DNA from: Labia minor
Lineage: Eukaryota; Arthropoda; Insecta; Dermaptera; Spongiphoridae
Direction: 5' to 3'
Length of the DNA stretch: 64,000 nt
NCBI GenBank assembly: GCA_963082975.1
Contig: OY720344.1
Span: 27,811,172-27,875,171 of the forward strand
The position numbers and the translations under genes are program-made. The notes beneath the pieces are model-generated. The model was not told where the DNA came from and ran no database searches. It saw only the letters and a list, made by a program, of their open reading frames with translations. Positions 1-9,529 of this stretch are shown piece after piece. Every line of letters starts with the position of its first letter. The first letter of the stretch is position 1.

Positions 1-1227
1 TCTATAACAATATATTTACATTCAACAGGAATAATTAGAGCACAATGAAAAAATCGAAAATATTCTTATATTTAGTAAATTAAAATAAAAAGAAATAATA
101 ATAAAAAAAAATATGAAAAAATATTTATAATATATATATATTGTAATATATAAGTATAGAAATGCCTTTTTTTATGCTTATATATTGGATATATTGAGAT
201 ACAGAATTTTAGAGAGTTATTTGTGTGAACACATGGCAAAGTGTATAAAGGATAGCTTTCTAAAATTTATTGTTTTAAAAAAAACACTTAAGGAAAAAAC
301 CCAGAGATCCTTTTCGTTCCCCAGAGGGAGTAAAGGGTGGACAATTTTGCCAAGTGGCATAGGAGGGGAGAATGGCCATTTTACATGTAGAGACATTTTT
401 TGGTCATTCTTGGATGGAGTGGAAGGGAAGCGACTTCATCTGACGAAGTAAGAACAAAATACAAGGATCATTCACAGTGTGCGAGGAAGCTGCCTGCCCT
501 GATATGACGACATGATACCTTAAGGAAAATATCCAAGAATCATCTTACTTGAAGTCCCAGTGTTCCCCGAACTCATAATTAATTTGAATAACACAGCTAA
601 GTAGTCGACTATTATTATATATAAATAATTGCAATTATTTTATGAACTCAATTCCATTAAATTTATACTCCTATTAATATTTACGGTACCATTAAAATTA
701 TTTAATTTCTAATTAATTTCTTATTATCAATTGTATCAAATAATTTCTTATATTCTTATTAAATAAATAATTTTTAGTTGTAATAATAAAATAAGCATTT
801 TTAATTGAACCTATTCAATTTTATCATTTCCCATATCAACCTACGCGGATTCAATAACCCCTTGTTTGATTCATAATTCAATCCAGAGTGCTACCTATTA
901 ATTAAACTAATTTTATAACCCATTTTTTCTCATAAAATACCTTACCCTTTTTTCCTCTAATATACGACAATATAGATAGATAGATAGATAGATAGATACA
1001 TATATAAATATAGAGATATCTTTATTATCTTTTTGATGTTTATATTTTAATTTTAAAATAAATTAATTTTATTATATATACTTTTATATTAGTAATATTA
1101 TATATATCAAAAAAAGAGAGTAACAATAGATTCTAAAAAAGTAATAATATGAATTATTTCCTTGGATTCGCTTTCCACGATATAATATTAAGGAATTGTT
1201 TTCCATTTTTCTGGCTGATAATTATTT

Positions 1228-1498
1228 TTTTTTATACACAAAATCATTTCCTGTTGTAAGAAAAATTATGAAAAACTAATTGAGGTAAGGGCAATGTGAA
1301 AATATATATATGACATTCATATAAAATAATATTCAATATATTAATGAGAAATTAGGCAATTAATTTTTTTTATACACAAAATCATTTCCTGTTGTAAGAA
1401 AAATTATGAAAAACTAATTGAGGTAAGGGCAATGTGAAAATATATATATGACATTCATATAAAATAATATTCAATATATTAATGAGAAATTAGGCAAA
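1228..1498. repeat. Tandem duplication of ~135 bp private to U1
   Basis: A block running from a T-rich run through TATACACAAAATCATTTCCT to ATGAGAAATTAGGCAA occurs twice in a row here. All other units have one copy (for example 9764-9898). It is therefore a recent event in this unit only. Confidence 0.85.
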
Positions 1499-1745
1499 TT
1501 TCTTTTTCCAATATAAAAATATAATCTTTCTAATTAACATAACATTTGTTAATAAAGAAAAATTTAAACGATTTAACATATAAAATATATGTTAAATATT
1601 GTAAATAACAAAATAAAAAGAAAAAGAAAAAAAAATGTAAATAAAAACATATACTTATATTTTTAAATATAGTATGAAAAAAATTTAAAAAAAAAAAAAA
1701 CAATAAATATTGCTTTTTAGTTTTTTAATATTTTCTAAATGTAAT

Positions 1746-1818
1746 TTTATCTTAATCATTATTTTTTGTAAATTTATTATTTTTATCTTAATCATTATTT
1801 TTTGTAAATTTATTATTT
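1746..1818. repeat. Short tandem duplication (~35 bp) private to U1
   Basis: The string ATCTTAATCATTATTTTTTG and its following A/T stretch appear twice in direct succession. Other units carry it once (for example 10149-10185). Confidence 0.8.
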
Positions 1819-1911
1819 AACGATTTTAGATCCGAAAACATCATGAATTTATAATCAGAAATGGATCAATTAGAAAAAATCTTGTAAATTATGACTGTAT
1901 ATAAATTAATT

Positions 1912-4900
1912 GGGCAATGGATCCGACTAGGGTCTAGCTAACGCCAGGGGTACCCAAGATGGCCCAGCCAGCCAACGTGGGATTTCTTCGCGGCTACATC
2001 CAGGAACCAAATCTGCCTTAGTCCCCCGCAGCCCCTCCCTACCCCATACGGTAGCGTGGGATCAGTAAAGGGGCATAGGCGATCTAATCTCGGGGTTACA
2101 GGCTACCAATTTTCGACGACCAAGCAAAGAACAAGATACACGCATTTGACTTTGGCTACATATAACGCTCGCTCCTTATGTTCGGATGATCAATTGTTGC
2201 TATTGCTGGATGAAACAGGAAAAATCAAATTTGACATTCTTGGAATATCCGAAACAAAGAGAGAACAACCTCTAACAGCATATGCCAATGACGGATTAAA
2301 CATTTATTTAGGTGCACGGAGAGCGGGATCTACTTCTGGAGGGGTGGGCTTCTTGGTGGCTCCTCACATCGTCCCAAAAGTTAAAAGGGTCACTGTTGTA
2401 AATCACAGGCTGGCTACTATAGAGTTGGAACACTCACAAAATAGGTCCGTCACCATCATACAAGCTTATGCACCCACATTAGATAGCGACGACTCAGATC
2501 ATGAGGAATTTTATAACCAACTATTAGATCTACTTCAAGAAAGTAAATCATTTTATAAAATAGTAATGGGTGACTTCAACTCGAGAGTGGGAAAAAGAAG
2601 AGGATCAGAAAAGTTTATAGGCCCGCACTCAGAGGACACACGCAACGAGGCTGGGGATCGGCTTGCAACTTTCTGTGAAGTGAATCGATTATTCATTGGC
2701 AACTCGTTCTTCCAAAAACCAGCTAAACGAAGATGGACCCATATCTCTCCAAATGCAATTCATAAGCACGAACTTGATTATATTTTATGCAACAGACGAT
2801 CTCTCACCGATGTATCAGTTGTTCCATCCTTCAATACGGGTAGTGATCACCGTCTTCTACGGGCAAAATTCCACTTTGATCGAGCTTCTGCCAGAATTAT
2901 TATTAGAAAGGGAAGAAAGCCTAGACCAACAATCGTAAATGTCGATAGAGTAAAGGAAATTGCGAATGCCACTACATTTCCCGAACTTCAAGATCTAAAT
3001 GAGGATTATGAAAATCTTATAAAAACATTAGGGAAAATAAAAAAGGAGGCCCAAGTCGCAGCGCCGAACCACTCATCACTACGAATTACACCTGAAACAA
3101 GAAAGCTCCTGGAGGAGAGAAAAACAATGAAAAGGGATCCCGCGAATCTTATAGAAATGTGCACCCTTAACAAACTCTGTCGATTGAAGGTCAAAGAGGA
3201 TATAGACTCCTTCAAGAGAAAACGACTGCTCGAGGCGGCTGAGTCAAAACTCAGCATAAAAAGAACAGCACGATCGATCTTAGACTATAAACATATGATC
3301 CCATGTCTAAAAGGGAGAGACGGAAAAAGAACAACTGAAAAAGATGAAATAGAAGAAACAATCAGACACTTCTATACAGACCTCTACAAATCATCCCAAC
3401 ATCAATTTTCTCGTGACAAAACACCTACTTCAGTTCCCTGTTTCCTTACCTCAGAAATAATGAGAACGATAGAGAACCTACCAAACGGTAAGGCCCCAGG
3501 AGAGGACGGGATAACGTCAGAGATCTTAAAAGCATGTGGTTACCCCCTGTATCGTGCCTTGGCCTCCAGATTTACTCGATATTTAAACGAGAAACGTGTT
3601 CCAAACTCATGGAAAACATCCACCGCGGTCATTTTATACAAAAAGGGAGACAGAGAGGATCTTAATAACTACCGTCCCATCACTTTACTGCCGACAATAT
3701 ACAAGATTTTTACGTCTTGTCTGTATTCTAGAATCCGTTCAACACTAGATTTCCACCAACCAATCGAACAATCGGGTTTTAGGAAAGGCTTTAGTACATT
3801 GGATAACATCAGTACATGTACAAGACTCATCGAGGTCTGTCGGGAATATCAGTTACCTCTCGTTATGACCTTCATCGATTACAAGAAGGCTTTTGATTCC
3901 GTGGAACCCGGACATATTTGGGACGCCCTGGAAGAGCAGGGAGTGGAAGGCGACTATATCGACATCTTAGCAGAGTGCTACACTGGCTGCTCAACAAAAT
4001 TTAAACCATTTCTCAAAGAGGTGGTGGTGCAGGTGGAAAAAGGAGTTCGGCAGGGAGACCCGATATCCCCAAGTTTATTCTCCGCATGTCTGGAATCGGT
4101 GATGAGGCGATGCTCTTGGGAAGACTACGGCATAAACGTCAATGGGCGGAAATTGAATCATTTAAGATTTGCCGATGACATTGTTCTCATAGCAGATTCA
4201 CCAGGGGATGCAACTGAAATGTTAAACCAACTAAACCAAGAAGGAAAAAATGCCGGTCTTGTCATCAATATCGCCAAGACAAAGTTTATGAGAAACTTCT
4301 TTTCATCTAGTGAGCCGGTATACATTGAAAATCATCCTCTGGAAGAAGTCGAGGAATATATATATTTGGGGAGACTTCTAAACATGAAGAACGACTTTGC
4401 ACCGGAACTTCAAAGAAGACGGAAAGCTGGTTGGGCCGCATATAGTACAATTCGCACCGTGTTTGAAGCGTCCAAAGATAAAAAACTTAAAGCTGATCTA
4501 TTCAATTCAACTGTGTTGCCTGCCCTTAGTTACGGTTGTGAAGCGTGGACCTTAACGAAGGCCCACGAAAACAAAATAAATGTCATCCAGGCGGCAATCG
4601 AAAGAAGATTGGTCGGCTTAAACCTCCGCTGTCAACGCATACTTGGGCTGCACAACCGGGATATACGCGAAATGTCCGGGGTAGGAGATATGCTACTATA
4701 TGCTCTCAAGCGAAAACACGATTGGGCAGGTCATCTTGCCAGAAGAGAGGATGAAAGATGGAGCCTGGCAGTGCAGTTATGGATACCACGTGAAAAGATA
4801 AGACCCCTCGGGAGACCGCCAGCCCGCTGGGCCGACTCCCTGAATAGGAGCATTTCCCTTAGAGCGACAAATAGTCAACTTATCAAGGAGCACTGGACTA

Positions 4901-5006
4901 CGATAGCCAAAGACAGAGACAGATGGAGATATTCTTGGGACCCGCATGCAACGAATCAACGCATCGAATAACGGGTCGTCTAAGTAACTAAGTAAGTAAG
5001 TAAGTA
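1912..5006 (+). mobile_element. RTE-clade-like LINE, near full length
   Basis: This non-LTR retrotransposon of about 3.1 kb is flanked by a 13-bp target-site duplication, ATATAAATTAATT, at 1899-1911 and 5007-5019. It has a short GC-richer 5' region, one long ORF encoding an apurinic-type endonuclease plus reverse transcriptase, and a 3' end made of TAAG repeats instead of poly-A. Short 3' tandem repeats and a single endonuclease-RT ORF are known for the RTE clade. It is absent from all other units, so it entered U1 alone. The 5' end may be slightly truncated, because the ORF has no in-frame ATG near its start. Base composition is clearly less AT-rich than the surroundings. Confidence 0.9.
2056..4971 (+). 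CDS. LINE ORF: endonuclease / reverse transcriptase (971 aa)
   Basis: This ORF encodes the enzyme for target-primed reverse transcription. The N-terminal endonuclease (about residues 35-275) shows ATYNARSL, GISETK with the metal-binding Glu, MGDFNSRVG (about 170) and GSDHRLL near 265. The reverse transcriptase (about residues 470-780) shows GKAPGEDGI, RPITLLPTIYKIF, FIDYKKAFDSV, GVRQGDPISPSLF and the catalytic FADDIVL box near 705-711. The C-terminal tail has the WAGHLARR and GRPPARWADSL motifs typical of RTE proteins. The frame is uninterrupted. The start given is a GTG; the frame is open upstream to 1942 and the first internal Met is in MGDFNS, so the true start is unknown (lost 5' piece or non-AUG). 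The 971-aa length is near that of known RTE proteins. Protein similarity to nematode and arthropod RTE copies is from memory. Confidence 0.88.
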   Translation: MGSVKGHRRSNLGVTGYQFSTTKQRTRYTHLTLATYNARSLCSDDQLLLLLDETGKIKFDILGISETKREQPLTAYANDGLNIYLGARRAGSTSGGVGFLVAPHIVPKVKRVTVVNHRLATIELEHSQNRSVTIIQAYAPTLDSDDSDHEEFYNQLLDLLQESKSFYKIVMGDFNSRVGKRRGSEKFIGPHSEDTRNEAGDRLATFCEVNRLFIGNSFFQKPAKRRWTHISPNAIHKHELDYILCNRRSLTDVSVVPSFNTGSDHRLLRAKFHFDRASARIIIRKGRKPRPTIVNVDRVKEIANATTFPELQDLNEDYENLIKTLGKIKKEAQVAAPNHSSLRITPETRKLLEERKTMKRDPANLIEMCTLNKLCRLKVKEDIDSFKRKRLLEAAESKLSIKRTARSILDYKHMIPCLKGRDGKRTTEKDEIEETIRHFYTDLYKSSQHQFSRDKTPTSVPCFLTSEIMRTIENLPNGKAPGEDGITSEILKACGYPLYRALASRFTRYLNEKRVPNSWKTSTAVILYKKGDREDLNNYRPITLLPTIYKIFTSCLYSRIRSTLDFHQPIEQSGFRKGFSTLDNISTCTRLIEVCREYQLPLVMTFIDYKKAFDSVEPGHIWDALEEQGVEGDYIDILAECYTGCSTKFKPFLKEVVVQVEKGVRQGDPISPSLFSACLESVMRRCSWEDYGINVNGRKLNHLRFADDIVLIADSPGDATEMLNQLNQEGKNAGLVINIAKTKFMRNFFSSSEPVYIENHPLEEVEEYIYLGRLLNMKNDFAPELQRRRKAGWAAYSTIRTVFEASKDKKLKADLFNSTVLPALSYGCEAWTLTKAHENKINVIQAAIERRLVGLNLRCQRILGLHNRDIREMSGVGDMLLYALKRKHDWAGHLARREDERWSLAVQLWIPREKIRPLGRPPARWADSLNRSISLRATNSQLIKEHWTTIAKDRDRWRYSWDPHATNQRIE

Positions 5007-5203
5007 ATATAAATTAATTTACAATTTACAATAGGAAAAACCGGGAAATATCCGGTTATAATCAGAAATGGATCAATTAGAAAAAATCTTGTAAATTATG
5101 ACTGTATATAAATTAATTTACAATTTACAATAGGAAAAACCGGGAAATATCCGGTAGAATTCAGTCAGGTGGAAAATAAAGAATTTTTTTTTTTTTTATT
5201 ATA

Positions 5204-6828
5204 CATTCCCCTCTACTGTAGTATTTCAGTAGCAGTTGGGCCGCCAGCAGGAGGATAATGAAGTGAACTCGATCGGTTTCCATTCTCGGTTCGTATAGCA
5301 CTTCTTAGTCAGATATGCGCAGGCTTGACCAGCACCGAATCGGTTTCTATTCTAGTTAGTCATTGTTTTTTCTTGTGCAGGTGAACGGCATGAAGAATGG
5401 TATGTCGGATTGGTATACATTCTCGTTTCAATTCAGGCCTTCTGTTACAGAAATGCTCGGGCTTGAACAGGTTGTACTGACTCGGATTCCATTCTCGTTA
5501 ACTGCGCTCTTTTGTTTTAGATGAGCAACCATGGTTGGTTTAATGGATTGGTATTCATTCTCTTTTCTGCGTTACCCTTTCTTCTGTTTCACTTTAATAG
5601 CTAGTATGAATATAGTGTTTTAGATTGATTGCCCGTACCTCTTTTGTTTCATAGGAGCATGTCTTCTTCTTATGCCACTCTTCGTGATGTGTTAGTAAAG
5701 CGTCTTTTTTCATTTTTCATTTTAACTAGATACAATCCATTAGTTGTATTTATTATACTTTCCAGGACTATATTCGTTTTGCGTTTTTTATTATTTTCAC
5801 ACTATCTTTAGTAAATATAACTGTCCCATTGTTTTGTGTTCTTCAATTTAGTGACACATTTTTAGTAAGATCTCGAACACCCAAAACTTTCTTTAATTTA
5901 ATATTGTTAAATACAACTTTTCCTATACTTGACGCAAACAGGCATGCTTTGATTTTTCTTAGTCACTTTAATTTTTTCATTAGATTTTTTTTTTTTTTAT
6001 ATTATTCAATAAATGTTCATTATTTATTATATGACTAGACCAGCCACAAAATCTCCAATATATTCACTTTTATAAATGTTTCCATTAAAAAGGATAGTTT
6101 TCTTTCAATTTTTTTTTTTTTTAAGGATAGATTTTCTACAGCATTTATTTTTTCTTCATTATCTGAATTCTTCTTCTAGTAGATTTGCACACTAATTCTC
6201 CATATTGTTTTTTCTGTTTTGTTGACGATATCTTATTTATACACCATTGAAAAGTTAGCATTCGTTTTGAAGAATATTTAATATTTTCGACATTATCATT
6301 GTTCCATCGATTGGTTGTTTTAGACTATTTAATTTGTAGGATATGTTTTGTATTCGACTAATATTACTCAACATTGTTTTTCTTACTCAAAGCAACAAAA
6401 AGAATTGTAGAATTCGTTTCTTCTCATTCTTATTAGTGTGCATTTTAGTTAGGTCGGTATCTTTTTCATGAATGAATACCAATGCAGTACACCAACCATG
6501 GTTGCTTAATCCTGCTCATCTAAAACAATCGAGCGCACGAGAATGGAGTTCGAGTCGGTACAATACGAGCATTTCTGTAACACAAGGTCGATACGGGAAA
6601 CGAGAATGGATATATCAAACCGGTATGCCATTCGTGATCGCGTTCATCTGCAACAGAAGAGCAATGACTCGCTAGATTAGAAACCGATTCGTTGCTGGCC
6701 AAGCCTGCGCATATCTGAAGAATTAGAGCTCTGCGAAACGAGAATGGAAACTGATCAACGAGTTCACTATCCTTCTACAACATTCAATGCCCAGCTGCAA
6801 AACAAAAGAGAGTGCTAGAGAGGGAATG
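5204..6828. repeat. Fold-back core: two inverted arrays of ~70-bp sub-repeats around an AT-rich centre
   Basis: The left arm (about 5204-5580) and right arm (about 6465-6828) are imperfect inverted copies. Each holds about five sub-repeats built on a (C/T)CATTCTCG-like word: left near 5281, 5347, 5424, 5496 and 5552; right as CGAGAATGG near 6539, 6603, 6740 plus two diverged copies. Sub-repeats often end in pyrimidine-rich TTTTGTTTTAG or CTTCTGTTGCAG followed by ATGA. The centre (about 5600-6460) is AT-rich with no convincing gene. The same core lies at about 10362-11988, 16890-18653, 23553-25316 and 33670-35298, and in the inverted arms. It may be a foldback-type transposon fixed in the unit, or sub-terminal binding sites. 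The sub-repeat structure is seen; the function is not. Confidence 0.7.
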
Positions 6829-6974
6829 AGAGTGTGTACAAGCCGACACCCCAAAAGGTACATAAAACATTTAAACAATATTGTTATATTTCAAAAGTAT
6901 TCCAATAAACAGCATTTAACTAATACGTTTTCATATTTTTTGTTCATTTATAGTATGTATTTATATTTGGAATA

Positions 6975-7199
6975 ATGGAAGAAAATAACGATGTAGCTTA
7001 TTTTGCATCAATTTCCAATGTCGGCATAAAAATTCTACCAGAAGCTATTTTACAACCATCAAGTGGTAGGGTTTTTAGCCGAAAAAAGTCCGGTCCTCAA
7101 AGCAGAAAATACAAACATATATTTGTCAAACTTTTTATATGTGTTTGTCAATACATATATTGTATATTATTTGTTTTAATAAATATATATTGTACATAA
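6975..7199 (+). CDS. Candidate small ORF (74 aa), one per unit, followed by AATAAA
   Basis: The ORF starts MEENNDVAYFASISNVGIKI, has a basic middle (SRKKSGPQSRKYKH) and ends in a hydrophobic, Cys-rich tail that could be a membrane anchor. AATAAA lies inside its 3' end (near 7178), and a possible intron (AAAAG|GTACAT to TTTATAG) lies just upstream. Intact copies are at 12135, 18800, 25463, 35445, 43020 and 50583 (+) and at 38454-38678 and 46029-46253 (-). Only two differences were noticed, one silent (Arg CGA/CGG) and one Glu3Gln at 50583. Because the copies are near identical as DNA, intactness is weak evidence. No family was recognised; it may be untranslated. Confidence 0.3.
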   Translation: MEENNDVAYFASISNVGIKILPEAILQPSSGRVFSRKKSGPQSRKYKHIFVKLFICVCQYIYCILFVLINIYCT

Positions 7200-8229
7200 A
7201 ACTAATCTGTATATGTTAATTTTTTTTTTTTAACAATCTATTTTAATTCATATTTTAAAGAACGAATTTTAATTTTGATCAATAAATTTTTGCAATTTAT
7301 GCGAAAATATATATTTCATTTTATATAATTAATTATTATTATATAGTTCATATATTTATTCAATTACAATATATTTGGACTATAGTAATAATAAATTATG
7401 AAATAGAAAATCTTTTATCAATTAAAATATATAATAAACAAAATATAATAATAATAAATTATTAAATATTTTAATGATTATAATATTTTGAATATTTATA
7501 ATATGAGACAAGGCAAAAAAAAAACATATTAATATATACCAAGAAAAATTTGAAGTCAAGATTTAAAATCATTGAACCTATCCTAATAGGATTAGATATT
7601 ATAAATAATAATTTGGTGTGCAGTTTAGAATTAACTAAAATAATATATTCTTTTTGAATTTCTGAAATACAAATCTCGGTTCAAATAATTTCTAATCATT
7701 GTATCTTTATTGTATTCTCTATTTGCTGCTGCTCAAGATTTAACTCTTTCCTTATTAATTGATTTGTTTCAAACAATGATACCTCATTAAAAAGCTCATT
7801 TTCGTAAATATTATCTTCTATTTGGAAATTTTTTTAAAATTTGATAGAATGTTTTTTTTGGCACATCATTCCACTTAAGTTTTTAATTTTTTTTTTTTTT
7901 TTGATAATTATCAAATTGTTCAAAATTTAGTCTATCTATTAAATGATCATAATTCCATAGTAAATTTTATTAATATGCTTAAGCTATTTTATTTTTTTAC
8001 AATGATAAGAAAATAATTTGATAAATTATTAATATTAATATATTATTATATTGAGAGTATAGATATATTCTATAACAATATATTTACATTCAACAGGAAT
8101 AATTAGAGCACAATGAAAAAATCGAAAATATTCTTATATTTAGTAAATTAAAATAAAAAGAAATAATAATAAAAAAAAATATGAAAAAATATTTATAATA
8201 TATATATATTGTAATATATAAGTATAGAA

Positions 8230-8520
8230 ATGCCTTTTTTTTATGCTTATATATTGGATATATTGAGATACAGAATTTTAGAGAGTTATTTGTGTGAACA
8301 CATGGCAAAGTGTATAAAGGATAGCTTTCTAAAATTTATTGTTTTAAAAAAAACACTTAAGGAAAAAACCCAGAGATCCTTTTCGTTCCCCAGAGGGAGT
8401 AAAGGGTGGACAATTTTGCCAAGTGGCATAGGAGGGGAGAATGGCCATTTTACATGTAGAGACATTTTTTGGTCATTCTTGGATGGAGTGGAAGGGAAGC
8501 GACTTCATCTGACGAAGTAA
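8230..8520 (+). CDS. Candidate 96-aa ORF in the GC-richer island of the unit
   Basis: The island at about 8360-8600 is much richer in G and C than its surroundings. It encodes, in one frame, a 96-aa ORF with SKGWTILPSGIGGENGHFTC and KRLHLTK at the end. The stop overlaps a good splice-donor-like string (CGAA|GTAAGA), so the segment could be an exon and not a complete gene. Copies are at 13868-14158, 20531-20821 and 26718-27008 (+), and at 37133-37423 and 44708-44998 (-). In U1 (185-451) the first residues differ through a T-run length change. Truncated versions at 14567 and 21230 are interrupted by the Merlin-like insert. No family was recognised. Confidence 0.25.
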   Translation: MPFFYAYILDILRYRILESYLCEHMAKCIKDSFLKFIVLKKTLKEKTQRSFSFPRGSKGWTILPSGIGGENGHFTCRDIFWSFLDGVEGKRLHLTK

Positions 8521-9058
8521 GAACAAAATACAAGGATCATCCACAGTGTGCGAGGAAGCTGCCTGCCCTGATATGACGACATGATACCTTAAGGAAAATA
8601 TCCAAGAATCATCTTACTTGAAGTCCCAGTGTTCCCCGAACTCATAATTAATTTGAATAACACAGCTAAGTAGTCGACTATTATTATATATAAATAATTG
8701 CAATTATTTTATGAACTCAATTCCATTAAATTTATACTCCTATTAATATTTACGGTACCATTAAAATTATTTAATTTCTAATTAATTTCTTATTATCAAT
8801 TGTATCAAATAATTTCTTATATTCTTATTAAATAAATAATTTTTAGTTGTAATAATAAAATAAGCATTTTTAATTGAACCTATTCAATTTTATCATTTCC
8901 CATATCAACCTACGCGGATTCAATAACCCCTTGTTTGATTCATAATTCAATCCAGAGTGCTACCTATTAATTAAACTAATTTTATAACCCATTTTTTCTC
9001 ATAAAATACCTTACCCTTTTTTCCTCTAATATACGACAATATAGATAGATAGATAGAT

Positions 9059-9529
9059 ATAAGGAAAATATCCAAGAATCATCTTACTTGAAGTCCCAGT
9101 GTTCCCCGAACTCATAATTAATTTGAATAACACAGCTAAGTAGTCGACTATTATTATATATAAATAATTGCAATTATTTTATGAACTCAATTCCATTAAA
9201 TTTATACTCCTATTAATATTTACGGTACCATTAAAATTATTTAATTTCTAATTAATTTCTTATTATCAATTGTATCAAATAATTTCTTATATTCTTATTA
9301 AATAAATAATTTTTAGTTGTAATAATAAAATAAGCATTTTTAATTGAACCTATTCAATTTTATCATTTCCCATATCAACCTACGCGGATTCAATAACCCC
9401 TTGTTTGATTCATAATTCAATCCAGAGTGCTACCTATTAATTAAACTAATTTTATAACCCATTTTTTCTCATAAAATACCTTACCCTTTTTTCCTCTAAT
9501 ATACGACAATATAGATAGATAGATAGATA
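9059..9529 (+). repeat. Internal ~470-bp tandem duplication in U2
   Basis: The block from AAGGAAAATATCCAAGAATC (8592) to the GATA microsatellite is repeated directly, joined within the GATA run at about 9057. The same duplication with the same joint is in U5 (about 32369). The microsatellite probably served as the exchange point. Confidence 0.85.

Larger units (their letters stand above)
1849..5154 (+). repeat. ~99-bp tandem duplication that hosts the LINE
   Basis: A segment beginning TTATAATCAGAAATGGATCA and ending GGGAAATATCCGG is single in the other units. Here it occurs twice. The first copy is split by the LINE into 1849-1911 and 5020-5055, and the second runs from 5056 to 5154. The duplication therefore either preceded the LINE or arose with it. 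Confidence 0.8.
1..8068 (+). repeat. Array unit U1 (left end cut by window)
   Basis: This is the first of a series of long repeat units. The boundary used here is the string TCTATAACAATATATTTACA, seen at 1, 8069, 13707, 20370, 26557 and 51679. Without the LINE at 1912-5006 the unit is about 5 kb. Order inside: AT-rich start with a GC-richer island (about 300-560), a GATA microsatellite (about 973-1000), AT-rich DNA, the insertion zone, a fold-back core (5204-6828), a 74-aa ORF with AATAAA, then about 850 bp of AT-rich tail. Private features are two small tandem duplications, a LINE and a duplicated LINE target. The tail is of the type also seen in U4, M1 and M2. No function is recognised. Confidence 0.9.

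Noticed and set aside
5629-6038. Repeated 60-70-aa ORFs (MPVPLLFHRS..., MFCVLQF...) as genes
   Set aside because: They are Phe/Leu-rich translations of T-rich DNA, their ends shift with poly-T length between units, and no family resemblance or start context was seen.
6472-6702. Overlapping 67-aa (+) and 60-aa (-) ORFs in the right fold-back arm
   Set aside because: Both strands are open over the same sub-repeats; this follows from the repeat composition and gives no sign which, if either, is coding.
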